Below, in pieces: positions 32,812 through 43,144 of a DNA stretch of 64,000 nucleotides (within the stretch, counting starts at the first letter, position 1; every line of letters begins with the position of its first letter). The notes under the pieces were generated by a model. It was not told where the DNA came from, ran no database searches, and worked only from the letters and a program-made list of their open reading frames with translations. The translations under genes and the position numbers were made by a program. This DNA comes from Actinomycetes bacterium (GTDB lineage: Bacteria; Actinomycetota; Actinomycetes; Actinomycetales; Cellulomonadaceae), in the NCBI GenBank assembly GCA_021778635.1, contig JAJYCD010000005.1, forward strand, positions 1 through 64,000, given 5' to 3'.

Positions 32812-32861
32812 GGGCGACGCACACGAGGCGGCCGGACCGGCCGGGGAGCGAGGGAGGCCGG

Positions 32862-33302
32862 ATGACCACGCTGCAACGTCCGATGATGATCGGGAAGATC
32901 CACCGCGCCACGGTGACGGCGTCCGACCTCCACTACGTCGGGTCCGTCACGGTCGACGCCGATCTGCTCGACGCAGCCGACCTGCTGCCCGGTCAGCAGC
33001 TCGACGTCGTCGACGTGACCAACGGCGCCAGGCTGACGACCTACGCGATCGCCGGTGAGCGCGGTGCGGGCCAGGTCTGCGTGAACGGCGCGGCGGCGCA
33101 CCTCGTGCACCCCGGGGACGTCGTGATCCTCATCGCCTACGGGCTCCTCGCCGATGCGGAGGCGCGTACCTACGAGCCGCGTGTCGTGTTCGTCGACGTG
33201 GCGAACCGGATCGTGGAGGTGTCGGCCGAGGCAGGGCAGGTCCCGGACACCGCCGAGGGCCTCCTCCCGAGCGGCCTTCCGCTCGCGGCGACCCGCGCGT
33301 GA
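32862..33302 (+). CDS. panD: Aspartate 1-decarboxylase
   Basis: '[25 protein letters not shown]' (G-S processing site), '[21 protein letters not shown]'. Confidence 0.96.
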   Translation: MTTLQRPMMIGKIHRATVTASDLHYVGSVTVDADLLDAADLLPGQQLDVVDVTNGARLTTYAIAGERGAGQVCVNGAAAHLVHPGDVVILIAYGLLADAEARTYEPRVVFVDVANRIVEVSAEAGQVPDTAEGLLPSGLPLAATRA

Positions 33303-35044
33303 CGGCCGCCGTCGGCCGTCCGGTCGCTCCTGCCGCCGACTCGACCATCGACGCGGTGCCGGTGCGCTTCGCGACCCGCCTCGCGGCCCCGGCCCCGGGC
33401 TGGACGGCGGAGGCCGACGTCGTCGTCGTCGGATCCGGCGTCGCCGGGCTCACCGCGGCCCTCGAGCTACGGACCCGGGTTCCACGCGTGCTGCTCGTGA
33501 CGAAGGGCGAGCTGTCGTCCGGGTCGACGGTCTGGGCCCAGGGCGGGATCGCCGCCGCTCTTGACCCGTCGGACTCGCCGGCGGCGCACCTCGCGGACAC
33601 GCTCGTCGCCGGGGCCGGGCTCTGCGACCCGCGCGCCGTCGAGGTGCTCGTCACCGAGGGCCCCGCGCGGGTGCGCGAGCTCGTCGCGCGCGGCGCGAAC
33701 TTCGACCGCGACCCCGCGGGGGAGCTCGCGCTGGCCCGGGAAGGTGGCCACCACGCGGACAGGATCGCCCACGCCGGTGGTGACGCGACCGGCGCGGAGA
33801 TCTCGCGCGCATTGCTCGCCCAGCTCGAGGCGGTCCGCAACGACCCGGGGATCGAGATCATCGAGCACGCGCTGGTGCTCGACGTCCTCACCTCCGCGCC
33901 GGGTGCCGACGGTCGCCCCGGGGCCGCGTGCGGTGTGACGCTGCACGTCATCGGCGCCGGGTCGCGTGACGGTGTGGGCGCTGCGCTCGGGCGGGCCGTC
34001 GTCCTCGCCACGGGTGGTATCGGTCAGGTCTTCCGTTCCTCGACGAACCCTGCCCAGGCCACCGGTGACGGCATCGCGGCGGCGTTGCGTGCCGGCGCGG
34101 TCGTCGGCGACCTCGAGTTCGTGCAGTTCCACCCGACGGTGCTGTGGTTGGGTTCCGCGGTTCGGGGCCAGCTGACGCTGGTCTCCGAGGCGGTGCGCGG
34201 CGAGGGTGCGTACCTCCTGGACGTCGACGGCGCACGGTTCATGCCGGCCGTGCACCCGATGGCGGAGCTCGCACCGCGGGACGTCGTCGCGCACGCGATC
34301 ATCCGGCAGCTCGAGCAGAGCGGTTCCGACCACGTCTGGCTCGACGCCCGGCACCTCGGCGCGGACTTCCTCCGACGGCGCTTCCCGACGATCACCGACA
34401 GGCTCGCGGACCACGGCATCGACTGGACCACGGAGCTGGTGCCGGTCGCGCCGGCGCAGCACTACCACTCCGGGGGGATCGTGACGGACCTGGTCGGTCG
34501 GTCGAACGTGCGAGGTCTGTACGCCGCGGGGGAGGTTGCGTGCACGGGCGTCCACGGCGCCAACCGGCTCGCGTCGAACTCCCTCGTGGAGGGCCTGGTC
34601 TTCGCGCACCGAGCCGCACGCGACATCGTCGAGAGGGTGGCATCGGGCGAGCTCTCGCGCCAGGAGCCCGTCACGCGACCGGGGTCGAGTGCGCTCGTGG
34701 CCGCGGCGTCGCGCTCGCGGGTGCAGCAGATCGCGTCCGAGGGGCCCGGTGTCATCCGGTCGGCGAGCGGACTGACGGCCGCTGCGGAGAAGCTCGCCGC
34801 GGTGCGCACGGATGCGGACCTCGCGTCCGACGTCGTCGCGGTCCCGCAGACCGCGGAGTGGGAGACCACGAACGTGCATCAGGTCGCGTCGGTGCTCACG
34901 CAGGCCGCGCTCGCGCGCGGGGAGAGCCGTGGGGGACACTTCCGTGTCGACTTCCCGGTGCCTGACGACGCCTGGCAGCTTCGCCTGAACCTCCGGCTCG
35001 ATCCCGACGGACTGCTCGAGATCGCGCCGACGCCCCTCGACTGA
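33299..35044 (+). CDS. nadB: L-aspartate oxidase
   Basis: '[17 protein letters not shown]', '[15 protein letters not shown]', '[28 protein letters not shown]'. Confidence 0.96.
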   Translation: MTAAVGRPVAPAADSTIDAVPVRFATRLAAPAPGWTAEADVVVVGSGVAGLTAALELRTRVPRVLLVTKGELSSGSTVWAQGGIAAALDPSDSPAAHLADTLVAGAGLCDPRAVEVLVTEGPARVRELVARGANFDRDPAGELALAREGGHHADRIAHAGGDATGAEISRALLAQLEAVRNDPGIEIIEHALVLDVLTSAPGADGRPGAACGVTLHVIGAGSRDGVGAALGRAVVLATGGIGQVFRSSTNPAQATGDGIAAALRAGAVVGDLEFVQFHPTVLWLGSAVRGQLTLVSEAVRGEGAYLLDVDGARFMPAVHPMAELAPRDVVAHAIIRQLEQSGSDHVWLDARHLGADFLRRRFPTITDRLADHGIDWTTELVPVAPAQHYHSGGIVTDLVGRSNVRGLYAAGEVACTGVHGANRLASNSLVEGLVFAHRAARDIVERVASGELSRQEPVTRPGSSALVAAASRSRVQQIASEGPGVIRSASGLTAAAEKLAAVRTDADLASDVVAVPQTAEWETTNVHQVASVLTQAALARGESRGGHFRVDFPVPDDAWQLRLNLRLDPDGLLEIAPTPLD

Positions 35045-35080
35045 GCGCCCGCGACCCGTGGACGCCAGTACGGTTCTGGG

Positions 35081-36133
35081 GTGACCGAGAGCCGCGCGAG
35101 ACCGTCGAACCATGGCACGACCGATCGACCGGACGGTCGTCCGGCGACCGGCCTCGATGCGCGCCCGGGTGCTCGCGCCGAGCCGGACCCGGGCGCGACG
35201 CCGGTCGCCGGACGCGGACGTCGCCCTCCGACGGCACCGGTCGTCCCCGGTGGGCTCGACCCCGCCTGGGCAGCCCGCACGGTCGCCGTCGCCCTCGACG
35301 AGGACCTCGGTCCGGCGCCGGGTCGTGACGTGACGACCCAGGCCACCGTGGCGCCGCGCGAGCCCGGTGTCGCGCACCTGGTCGCACGTGCCCCCGGTGT
35401 CGTCGCAGGGCTTCCGCTCGTCGCCGAGGTCGTCGGTCAGGTGGCCCGGCGGTTCGGCCTCGAGCCGGCCGGCGTGGAGGTGCTGATTCCGGACGGCGTT
35501 GCGGTCGCACCGGGCGAGGTCCTGGCCGTGCTCCGCGGCCCGGTGCAGGTGCTCCTGATCTCCGAGCGGACGGTGCTGAACCTCGTGTCGCGCGCCTCGG
35601 GCGTGGCGACCCACACGCGTCGTTGGGCGGATGCGCTCGACGGCACGGGCGCCCGGGTGCTCGACACCCGCAAGACGACTCCAGGCCTGCGCGAGCTCGA
35701 GAAGTACGCGGTGCGCTGCGGCGGCGGCACCAACAAGCGCATGGGGTTGTACGACGTCGCGATGGTCAAGGACAACCACGTGGTCGCCGCAGGGTCGGTC
35801 TCGGCGGCGGTCGCGGCGGTCCGGGCGCACTTCCCCGACGTCGACGTCCAGGTCGAGGCGGACACCCGCGATCAGGCACTGGAGGCCCTCGACGCCGGCG
35901 CGCGCTTCCTGCTGCTCGACAACATGGCGACCGGCGTGCTCACGGACGTCGTGGCGGCGGTCCGGGCGCGCGAGGGAGAGGTCGGGCGGGTCGAGCTCGA
36001 GGCGACCGGCAACCTCACGCTCGACCGGGCGCGGGAGGTTGCCGCGACGGGGGTGGACTACCTCTCGGTCGGCGGGCTCACCCACTCGTCCCCGATCCTG
36101 GACCTCGCGCTCGACCTGGTCGCACGCGGCTGA
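35081..36133 (+). CDS. nadC: Nicotinate-nucleotide diphosphorylase (carboxylating)
   Basis: 'RTVLNLVSRASGVATHTRRW', 'DTRKTTPGLRELEKYAVRCGGGTNKRMGLYDVAMVKDNH'. Confidence 0.96.
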   Translation: MTESRARPSNHGTTDRPDGRPATGLDARPGARAEPDPGATPVAGRGRRPPTAPVVPGGLDPAWAARTVAVALDEDLGPAPGRDVTTQATVAPREPGVAHLVARAPGVVAGLPLVAEVVGQVARRFGLEPAGVEVLIPDGVAVAPGEVLAVLRGPVQVLLISERTVLNLVSRASGVATHTRRWADALDGTGARVLDTRKTTPGLRELEKYAVRCGGGTNKRMGLYDVAMVKDNHVVAAGSVSAAVAAVRAHFPDVDVQVEADTRDQALEALDAGARFLLLDNMATGVLTDVVAAVRAREGEVGRVELEATGNLTLDRAREVAATGVDYLSVGGLTHSSPILDLALDLVARG

Positions 36134-36195
36134 CACCGCGCGCCGGCTGACACCGCACGCCGGCTGACACCGCACGCCGGCTGACACCGCGCCCG
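36128..36195. repeat. 17-bp tandem repeat (ggctgacaccgcacgcc)x4 starting across nadC stop
   Basis: Units at 36128, 36145, 36162, 36179; nadC TGA is 36131-36133. Confidence 0.97.
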
Positions 36196-36229
36196 GAGGT
36201 GCCTCGAGCCCTGCGTGTACCGGGCCCGA

Positions 36230-36330
36230 ACTCCGAGCTGCGAGCCCCGAGCCCCGAGCCCCGAGCCCCGAGCCGAGAATCCCGAGCCGCGAGCCCCGAA
36301 CCCCGAGCCGAGAATCCCGAGCCGCGAGGC
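36230..36330. repeat. 7-bp-based minisatellite (cgagccc)n with a duplicated 28-bp segment
   Basis: Segment CCCCGAGCCGAGAATCCCGAGCCGCGAG at 36266-36293 and 36301-36328. Confidence 0.93.
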
Positions 36331-36432
36331 GAAGCACCCCTCCCGCGCGCGTCGTCCCTGCCGGCGTCCCGCACGCCGTGGGAGCGATCCGCGCGGCGCG
36401 GCGCGACGATCGTCCGCCGGTAGGATCGCCAG

Positions 36433-37941
36433 GTGACCGAGACGGACAGCACCCAGCCCGACGAGGACCTCCCCGAGCAGATGCGGGTCCGGCGCGAGAA
36501 GCGGGAACGCATCCTGTCGCGAGGCGCGGACGCCTACCCGGTCGCCGTCCCGCGCACGCACACCGTCGCCGAGGTGCGCGCCGGTTGGTCCCACCTGGAG
36601 ACGGGGGAGGAGACCGACGACGTCGTCGGCGTCGCGGCGCGCGTGGTCTATCTGCGGAACACCGGAAAGCTCTGCTTCGTCACGATCCAGGACGGCGAGG
36701 GCCGTCGTCTTCAGGTCATGCTGAGCCAGGCCGTGGTCGGCGAGGAGTCGTTGTCGACGTTCAAGGCCGATGTCGACCTCGGAGACCACCTGTTCGCCCG
36801 CGGCAGGGTCATCAGCTCGAGGCGGGGCGAGCTCTCGGTCTTCGCCGACAGCTGGCAGCTCGCGGCCAAGGCGTTGCGGCCGCTCCCGGTGCTCCACAAG
36901 GAGCTCTCGGAGGAGGCGCGCGTGCGCCAGCGTTACGTCGACCTGATCGCGCGACCGGCGGCACGGGACATGGTTCGGGTGCGCGCCGGCGCCGTCCGGT
37001 CGTTGCGCGAGAACTTCCACCGGCGTGGATTCCTGGAGATCGAGACGCCGATGCTGCAGACGATCCATGGTGGTGCGGCCGCGCGCCCGTTCACGACGCA
37101 CATGAATGCGTTCGACATCGACCTCTTCCTCCGGATCGCACCGGAGCTATTCCTGAAGCGCGCCGTCGTCGGTGGTGTCGAGCGCGTCTTCGAGATCAAC
37201 CGGAACTTCCGCAACGAGGGCGCCGACTCCACGCACTCGCCCGAGTTCGCCATGCTCGAGGCCTACGAGGCCTACGGCGACTACGACACCATGGCCGCGC
37301 TGACGCAGGACCTGGTGCAGACGGCCGCGTCGGAGGTGCTCGGGACGACGGTCGTCACCCTCCCGGGGGGCGAGGAGTACGACCTCGGCGGTCAGTGGAC
37401 CCAGCTGTCCCTCTACGACTCCCTCTCCGAGGCGATCGGCGAGCACATCACGCACGAGACCACGGACGCACGCCTGCTCGAGCTCGTCGAGAAGTTCGAC
37501 CTGCAGATCGACGTGCGGCGCTCGAACCACGGCAAGCTCGTCGAGGAGCTCTGGGAGCACCACGTCGGTGACCACCTGTACGCGCCGACGTTCGTCCGTG
37601 ACTTTCCCGTCGAGACCAGTCCGCTCACGCGTGACCACCGCACGGCGCGTGGACTGGTGGAGAAGTGGGACCTGTACGTGCGCGGCTTCGAGCTCGCGAC
37701 GGCCTATTCGGAGCTCGTCGACCCGGTCATCCAACGTCAGCGATTCGAGGCCCAGGCGCTGCTCGCGGCCGCGGGCGACGACGAGGCCATGGTGCTCGAC
37801 GAGGACTTCCTCGCCGCGATGGAATACGCCATGCCCCCGGCGGGTGGCATGGGGATGGGCATCGACCGCCTGCTCATGGCGCTGACCGGGCTCGGCATCC
37901 GCGAGACGATCACGTTCCCTCTCGTGAAACCTCAGGCCTGA
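36433..37941 (+). CDS. lysS: Lysine--tRNA ligase (class II)
   Basis: '[43 protein letters not shown]', '[11 protein letters not shown]', '[12 protein letters not shown]'. Confidence 0.96.
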   Translation: MTETDSTQPDEDLPEQMRVRREKRERILSRGADAYPVAVPRTHTVAEVRAGWSHLETGEETDDVVGVAARVVYLRNTGKLCFVTIQDGEGRRLQVMLSQAVVGEESLSTFKADVDLGDHLFARGRVISSRRGELSVFADSWQLAAKALRPLPVLHKELSEEARVRQRYVDLIARPAARDMVRVRAGAVRSLRENFHRRGFLEIETPMLQTIHGGAAARPFTTHMNAFDIDLFLRIAPELFLKRAVVGGVERVFEINRNFRNEGADSTHSPEFAMLEAYEAYGDYDTMAALTQDLVQTAASEVLGTTVVTLPGGEEYDLGGQWTQLSLYDSLSEAIGEHITHETTDARLLELVEKFDLQIDVRRSNHGKLVEELWEHHVGDHLYAPTFVRDFPVETSPLTRDHRTARGLVEKWDLYVRGFELATAYSELVDPVIQRQRFEAQALLAAAGDDEAMVLDEDFLAAMEYAMPPAGGMGMGIDRLLMALTGLGIRETITFPLVKPQA

Positions 37942-37965
37942 CGCGAGGCGTCGTAGACTCGTCGG

Positions 37966-38145
37966 GTGAACGCCTTTCTGCTCGCCCTCGCGGCTCTTGT
38001 TCCCTCGATCGGTGTCGGCTTCCTGTTCTATCTCGCCATTCGCGCGCTCGTAAATGCGGACCGCACCGAGCGGGCCGCACTCGCGAAGCTTGCCGCGGAG
38101 GAGCGTGCATCGACCACGCACTCCGAGCGGCACGCCGGTATCTGA
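37966..38145 (+). CDS. Small single-TM protein (59 aa)
   Basis: GTG at 37966, TGA at 38143-38145: VNAFLLALAALVPSIGVGFLFYLAIRALVNADRTERAALAKLAAEERASTTHSERHAGI; below the ORF-track size cutoff. Confidence 0.7.
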   Translation: MNAFLLALAALVPSIGVGFLFYLAIRALVNADRTERAALAKLAAEERASTTHSERHAGI

Positions 38146-38271
38146 GCCCCGTTATGTGGCGGATTCCGTGAAAACTGCGCCCGGAGCCCGCGTTTGGCTT
38201 TGACGGTGCAATCGGTGGGTGCAATCATTTACGCACCACCCGGGATCCACCGAGCAGCATGAGGTAACGAA

Positions 38272-38610
38272 ATGGCACAGAAGGTTCAGGTCCTGCTCGT
38301 CGACGACGTCGACGGCAGCACCGCAGACGAGACGGTCACATTCGCCCTGGACGGCGTTTCCTACGAGATCGACCTCACGAGTGCGCACGCGGCCGAGCTG
38401 CGGGACGCGTTCGGGTCGTGGCTCGGCCACGCACGTAAGGTCGGCGGGCGCGCCACGGGCCGATCCGCCGTTCGCGGTCGCCGGACCTCGAGCGGGGCGA
38501 GCGGCGAGGCGACGGCGATCCGTGAGTGGGCGCGCGCCAACGGGCACGACGTGTCCGAGCGCGGACGCATCTCCGCCGAGGTCCGCGCGGCGTACGCAGC
38601 TGCGCACTGA
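38272..38610 (+). CDS. lsr2: Lsr2 family nucleoid-associated protein
   Basis: 'MAQKVQVLLVDDVDGSTADETVTFALDGVSYEIDL', C-term 'IREWARANGHDVSERGRISAEVRAAYAAA' with RGR AT-hook-like motif. Confidence 0.96.
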   Translation: MAQKVQVLLVDDVDGSTADETVTFALDGVSYEIDLTSAHAAELRDAFGSWLGHARKVGGRATGRSAVRGRRTSSGASGEATAIREWARANGHDVSERGRISAEVRAAYAAAH

Positions 38611-38692
38611 GGTCACACGCCGCCCGCATCACCCGCGGCGCGTCCCCGACGCGCCGACTCCCGGGGGCGGAGTCATGCGGAGGGCGCGATGA

Positions 38693-38749
38693 ACGACGAC
38701 AGCGCCCGCGGTACCAGGAGGATCCCGGTACCGCGGGCGCTGTCGTCGT
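38693..38749. terminator. Perfect 23-bp inverted repeat between convergent lsr2 and xylB
   Basis: ACGACGACAGCGCCCGCGGTACC - AGGAGGATCCC - GGTACCGCGGGCGCTGTCGTCGT. Confidence 0.85.
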
Positions 38750-38762
38750 GCGTGCGACCTCG

Positions 38763-40196
38763 TCAGCGGCGGGCGGTCAGCTCGCGCACGGCCGCGTACT
38801 GCTCGCGCACGACCGGTTCGAGGGCTCCGGAGTAGACCGAGACCGCGGAGGTCGTCCACTCCGGGGGGCGGTCCCCGCCCGCGAGCACCCACGCCGCCTG
38901 GCGAGCCGCACCGTCCGCCACGTACTCGCCGGGAGCGGGCACCGTGACGTCGAGTCCGAGGACGCTCGGCGCGATCTGCCGAACCGCCTCAGACTGGGCG
39001 CCTCCGCCGATCAACGAGATGCGGCCGACGGGCACCCCTTGCGCCCGGAGCGCGTCCAGGCCGTCGGCGAGGGCGCACAGCATCCCCTCGACCGCCGCTC
39101 GCGCGAGGTGCGCCGACGTGGTGTTCTGCAGCCGGAGCCCGTGCAGTGCGCCGGTGGCGTCGGGCTTGTTCGGCGTCCGCTCGCCCTCGAGGTACGGGAC
39201 CATGACGAGGCCGTCGCTCCCGGCGGGCACGGAGAGCGCCAACCGGCTCAGCTCGGCGTGATCGACGCCGAGCATGCGGCACGCGGCGTCGAGCACGCGT
39301 GAGGCGTTCAGTGTGCAGGCGAGCGGCAGGAAGGCCCCGGTCGCATCGGCGAACCCGCTGACCAGGCCGGTCGCGTCGGTGGTCGGCCGTGCCGACACCG
39401 CGGAGACGACGCCCGAGGTGCCGATCGAGATCGCGACGTCCCCTTCGGCGAGACCGAGGCCCAACGCGGCGGCTGCGTTGTCACCTGCCCCCGGTCCGAG
39501 GGCGAGCCCGGAGCCGAGCGGCCCGCGCGAGGTTCCCACCCGCTCCGACGGCCCCGCGACGCGGGGGAGCAGGGCATCGTGGCCGAGCGCGAGAGCGAGG
39601 AGATCGCGACGGTACGTGCCCGTGGACGGGTCCCAGTAGCCCGTCCCCGAGGCGTCGGAGCGATCGGTCACGAGCTGGGCGAGCCCGTCGGGCGTGCCCG
39701 GGCCGTGACCGGCGAGCCGCCATGTCAGCCAGTCGTGCGGGAGCGCGACGGCGGCGGTGCGCGCGGCGTTCGTGGGCTCGGCGCCCGCGAGCCAACGCAG
39801 CTTCGTGACGGTGTAGGACGCCACCGGAACGGAACCGGTCGCGCGTGCCCACGCCTCGCTGCCCGTCTCGGGGCCACCGAGGTCGTCGATCAGGTCGAGC
39901 GCGGCCTGGGCCGAGCGCGTGTCGTTCCAGAGCAGCGCATCGCGGACGACGGCGCCGTCGGCGTCGAGCGCCACCATGCCGTGCTGCTGGCCGCCGACGG
40001 CCAACGCGGCGACGTCATCGAGGCCGCCGGCATCGGCCACCGCGACCTGGAGCGCGTCCCACCACGCCGCGGGAGCGACCTCCGTGCCGTCCGGATGGCT
40101 GGCACGCCCGCTCCGCACGAGAGCACCGGTCTCGGCGTCGCGGATGACGACCTTGCAGGACTGGGTGGACGAGTCCACCCCGGCGACCAGCGTCAT
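38763..40196 (-). CDS. xylB: Xylulokinase
   Basis: FGGY kinase '[22 protein letters not shown]', 'QQHGMVALD', '[10 protein letters not shown]'; adjacent xylA. Confidence 0.94.
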   Translation of the reverse strand: MTLVAGVDSSTQSCKVVIRDAETGALVRSGRASHPDGTEVAPAAWWDALQVAVADAGGLDDVAALAVGGQQHGMVALDADGAVVRDALLWNDTRSAQAALDLIDDLGGPETGSEAWARATGSVPVASYTVTKLRWLAGAEPTNAARTAAVALPHDWLTWRLAGHGPGTPDGLAQLVTDRSDASGTGYWDPSTGTYRRDLLALALGHDALLPRVAGPSERVGTSRGPLGSGLALGPGAGDNAAAALGLGLAEGDVAISIGTSGVVSAVSARPTTDATGLVSGFADATGAFLPLACTLNASRVLDAACRMLGVDHAELSRLALSVPAGSDGLVMVPYLEGERTPNKPDATGALHGLRLQNTTSAHLARAAVEGMLCALADGLDALRAQGVPVGRISLIGGGAQSEAVRQIAPSVLGLDVTVPAPGEYVADGAARQAAWVLAGGDRPPEWTTSAVSVYSGALEPVVREQYAAVRELTARR

Positions 40197-40316
40197 CGCT
40201 CGGTCCTTCCGTGTGTCGGTCCCCCGACGCACGGGGGATGGTCAAATGGAGCGTTCCGCACGCAACACGCGGGCGTGTCGCGGCGGAACGCTCCAGCTGA
40301 CCGGGGTGGGGTGGGG

Positions 40317-41504
40317 TCAGCGGGCGCCGAGCGCGTGCTCGAGGGCCAGCTGGTTGAGCCGCACGAAGGCGTACCCGCGAGCGGCGACGGCTTCGATGTC
40401 GAGCTCCTCGAACGCCGCGGGGTCGGCGAGCAGGTCGGCCAGGGTCTCGCCCTCGGCGAGCGTGGGCTCGGCGAGCTCGTAGACACCTGCGACCTGGAGC
40501 GCCTCCTGGACCTCCGGGTCGGCGCGGAACGCCTGTGCCCGCTCCTTGAGGAGGATGAACGTGCTCATGTTCGCGGCGGCCGAGGCCCACACGCCGTCGA
40601 AGTCCTCGGTACGCGAGGGCTTGTAGTCGAAGTGGACGGGCCCGTCGTAGCGCGGGCCGCCGCTGGGGAAGCCGTTCACGAGCAGGTCGACCGTGCCGAA
40701 GGCCGAGAACAGGTCGCCGTGGCCGAACACGAGGTCCTGGTCGTACTTGATGGACTTCTGGCCGTTGAGGTCGATGTGGAAGAGCTTCTCTGCCCACAGC
40801 GCCTGAGCGAGCCCACCGGTGTAGTTGAGGCCGGCCATCTGCTCGTGGCCGGTCTCCGGGTTCAGGCCGACGATGTCGCCGTTCTCGAGCTGGGCGATGA
40901 AGGCCAGCGCGTGACCGACCGTCGGCAGCAGGATGTCGCCGCGCGGCTCGTTCGGCTTGGGCTCGATGGCGATCTTCAGCCCGTAGCCCTTCTCCTTGAT
41001 GTACCCGGCGACGGTGTCGATGCCCTCGCGGTAGCGGTCGTGCGCGGCCTTGAGGTCCTTCGCCGAGTCGTACTCGGCACCCTCACGGCCGCCCCACATG
41101 ACGAACGTCTCGGCACCGAGCTCGGCGGCGAGGTCCACGTTGCGGATGACCTTGCGCAGGCCGTACCGGCGCACGGTGCGGTCGTTCGACGTGAACGCGC
41201 CGTCCTTGAAGATCGGGTGGCTGAACGTGTTGGTCGTGATCATCTCGACCTTGATGCCGGTCTCGTCCAGTGCGCCCTTGAAGCGGGCGAGGATCGAGTC
41301 GCGCGTCGCGGCGTCCGAGCCGAACGGCACGACGTCGTCGTCGTGGAACGTGACGTACGAGGCGCCGAGCTCAGCGAGCTTGTGCACCGACTCGACCGGG
41401 TCGAGCCACGCGCGTGACGCGCTGCCGAACTGGTCCTGGGCGTTCCATCCGACGGTCCACAGACCGAACGAGAACTTGTCCTGCGGGGTGGGCTTGCGCA
41501 CCAT
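40317..41504 (-). CDS. xylA: Xylose isomerase
   Basis: '[17 protein letters not shown]', '[12 protein letters not shown]', '[11 protein letters not shown]'. Confidence 0.96.
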   Translation of the reverse strand: MVRKPTPQDKFSFGLWTVGWNAQDQFGSASRAWLDPVESVHKLAELGASYVTFHDDDVVPFGSDAATRDSILARFKGALDETGIKVEMITTNTFSHPIFKDGAFTSNDRTVRRYGLRKVIRNVDLAAELGAETFVMWGGREGAEYDSAKDLKAAHDRYREGIDTVAGYIKEKGYGLKIAIEPKPNEPRGDILLPTVGHALAFIAQLENGDIVGLNPETGHEQMAGLNYTGGLAQALWAEKLFHIDLNGQKSIKYDQDLVFGHGDLFSAFGTVDLLVNGFPSGGPRYDGPVHFDYKPSRTEDFDGVWASAAANMSTFILLKERAQAFRADPEVQEALQVAGVYELAEPTLAEGETLADLLADPAAFEELDIEAVAARGYAFVRLNQLALEHALGAR

Positions 41505-41524
41505 CGTGAGCTCTCCTCGTCGAG

Positions 41525-41546
41525 ATTAGTTGGTTGAATGAACTTA
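41525..41546. promoter_or_regulatory. Candidate ROK/XylR operator upstream of xylA
   Basis: ATTAGTTGGTTGAATGAACTTA; core AGTTnnTTnAAnnAACT is palindromic; similar sequence upstream of xylF. Confidence 0.55.
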
Positions 41547-41572
41547 TCCACGAACGGCGCTATGGTCAAGCC

Positions 41573-42931
41573 ATGACGGACGACGACGCCCAGCCGGGGA
41601 GCGGGAGCGCGACGCCCCTGACGTCCCCCACGCCCGCGGGCGGACGCTCCGGGCAGCACCCGGGTCCCGCGCGACAGGGCACCTTGCGCGAGCACAACCT
41701 CCGCCTCGTCCTGGGCCACGTGTTCGACGCGACCGAGCCGCCGTCGCGTGCGGACATCGCCGCGTCGACGCACCTCACGCGAGGGACCGTCTCGGCGCTG
41801 GTGGACCAGCTCGTGCAGTCCGGCCTGGTCGCGGAGCTCGCTCCGGTGGCGGCTCGACGCGCGGGCCGACCCGCGGTCCCGCTCGCGCCGGCGCGACGCA
41901 CGCTCGCGGCGATCGGCGCCGAGGTCAACCTCGACTACATGGGCTACCGGGTTCTCGACCTCGCCGGTGACGTGCTCGCCGAACGCATCGAACGCGGCGA
42001 CTTCCGGGGGAGCGACCCGGCCCAGGCGCTGCGGCGCCTGGGCGACATGCTCGCCGAGGTGACGCTGCGGCTCGGCCGGGAGAGGGTGCCGATCGTCGGG
42101 TGCTGCCTCGCGCTGCCGGGCCTGGTGGACCGGGTGACCGGACCGTTGCGGATCGCGCCGAACCTCGGCTGGACCGACGTCGACGTGCTCGGCCTGCTGG
42201 CTGACCACCCGGCGCTCTCCGGGGCGAACCTGCTGCTCGGGAACGACGCGAATCTCGCTGCTCGAGCGGAGTCCCGCGCGCAGGGGGTCGCCGGGGACTT
42301 CCTTCTCATCGTCGGTGAGGTCGGCATCGGCGGCGCGATCGTGCTGGACGGCGAGGTCTTCGCCGGACGTCATGGGTGGAGCGGCGAGATCGGGCACACG
42401 ACCGTCGACATGAGCGGCCCGCGGTGCTCGTGCGGGGCCTCGGGATGCCTCGAGCAGTACGCGGGGAAGGACTCGCTGATGCGTGCGGCCGGTCTCGATC
42501 TCGACCTCCCGATCGAGGCGTTGCGCGACGCGGCCGACGCAGGGGACCGTGCGGCTCTGGCCAGCCTCGACCGGGGCGGCGCCGCGCTCGGGGTCGCCAT
42601 CGCGAGCTTCGTGAACCTGATCGACGTCGAGCAGGTCGTGCTCGGCGGCACCTACGCACTTCTCGGGGACCACCTGCTCTCCCGGGTCCGCGAGAAGGTC
42701 CGGTCGCGGGTGATCTCGGCGCCGTGGGGAGGCGTCGACGTCCGGCTGACGGCGTCCGACGAGCACGCGACGCTGACCGGGGCTGCGCTCGCCGTGCTGC
42801 ACCGACTCACGTCCGACCCGTCGGCCTGGGTCTCGGCCGAGCTCGACGGCGGCGAGGCGAGCGACCTCGTGCCCTCGCGCGCACGTGGAGCCGCTCCTGC
42901 GGCTCCGACGACCGTTGCGGTCACGGCGTAG
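41573..42931 (+). CDS. ROK family transcriptional regulator (XylR-like)
   Basis: HTH 'PPSRADIAASTHLTRGTVSALVDQLVQSGLV' and ROK motif 'GHTTVDMSGPRCSCGASGCLEQYAG'. Confidence 0.92.
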   Translation: MTDDDAQPGSGSATPLTSPTPAGGRSGQHPGPARQGTLREHNLRLVLGHVFDATEPPSRADIAASTHLTRGTVSALVDQLVQSGLVAELAPVAARRAGRPAVPLAPARRTLAAIGAEVNLDYMGYRVLDLAGDVLAERIERGDFRGSDPAQALRRLGDMLAEVTLRLGRERVPIVGCCLALPGLVDRVTGPLRIAPNLGWTDVDVLGLLADHPALSGANLLLGNDANLAARAESRAQGVAGDFLLIVGEVGIGGAIVLDGEVFAGRHGWSGEIGHTTVDMSGPRCSCGASGCLEQYAGKDSLMRAAGLDLDLPIEALRDAADAGDRAALASLDRGGAALGVAIASFVNLIDVEQVVLGGTYALLGDHLLSRVREKVRSRVISAPWGGVDVRLTASDEHATLTGAALAVLHRLTSDPSAWVSAELDGGEASDLVPSRARGAAPAAPTTVAVTA

Positions 42932-42990
42932 TTGCAGACGCGTTAGCAAATCGTTACGTTCAGGACTTGAACACAGGCCCCTCGGCGCAA

Positions 42991-43012
42991 TAAGTTCACT
43001 CGCACAACAAAA
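42991..43012 (+). promoter_or_regulatory. Candidate ROK/XylR operator upstream of xylF
   Basis: TAAGTTCACTCGCACAACAAAA; shares TAAGTTCAnTCnnnCAACnAA with the xylA operator read toward xylA. Confidence 0.5.
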
Positions 43013-43144
43013 TGTGAGGCCTCGGTGGCCGATCGGGACGGGTCCAGAGTGGGACCCGCGACGAGAAGCATCGGGGGGCGCGAGGCTGCGCCAGCGCGAG
43101 TCCCGGGCGGTCCGGGCCGTGCAACCACAGGAGGGTCGACGAAG

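Noticed and set aside
33467-36337. 956-aa antisense ORF over nadB/nadC
   Set aside because: Antisense artefact; its N-terminal GSRLGARGS repeats are just translation of the 7-bp minisatellite
36199-36436. Repeat-encoded ORFs (SPEPRAPSPEPRA...)
   Set aside because: All frames through the minisatellite are open; no conserved start/RBS or domain, so not called as a protein
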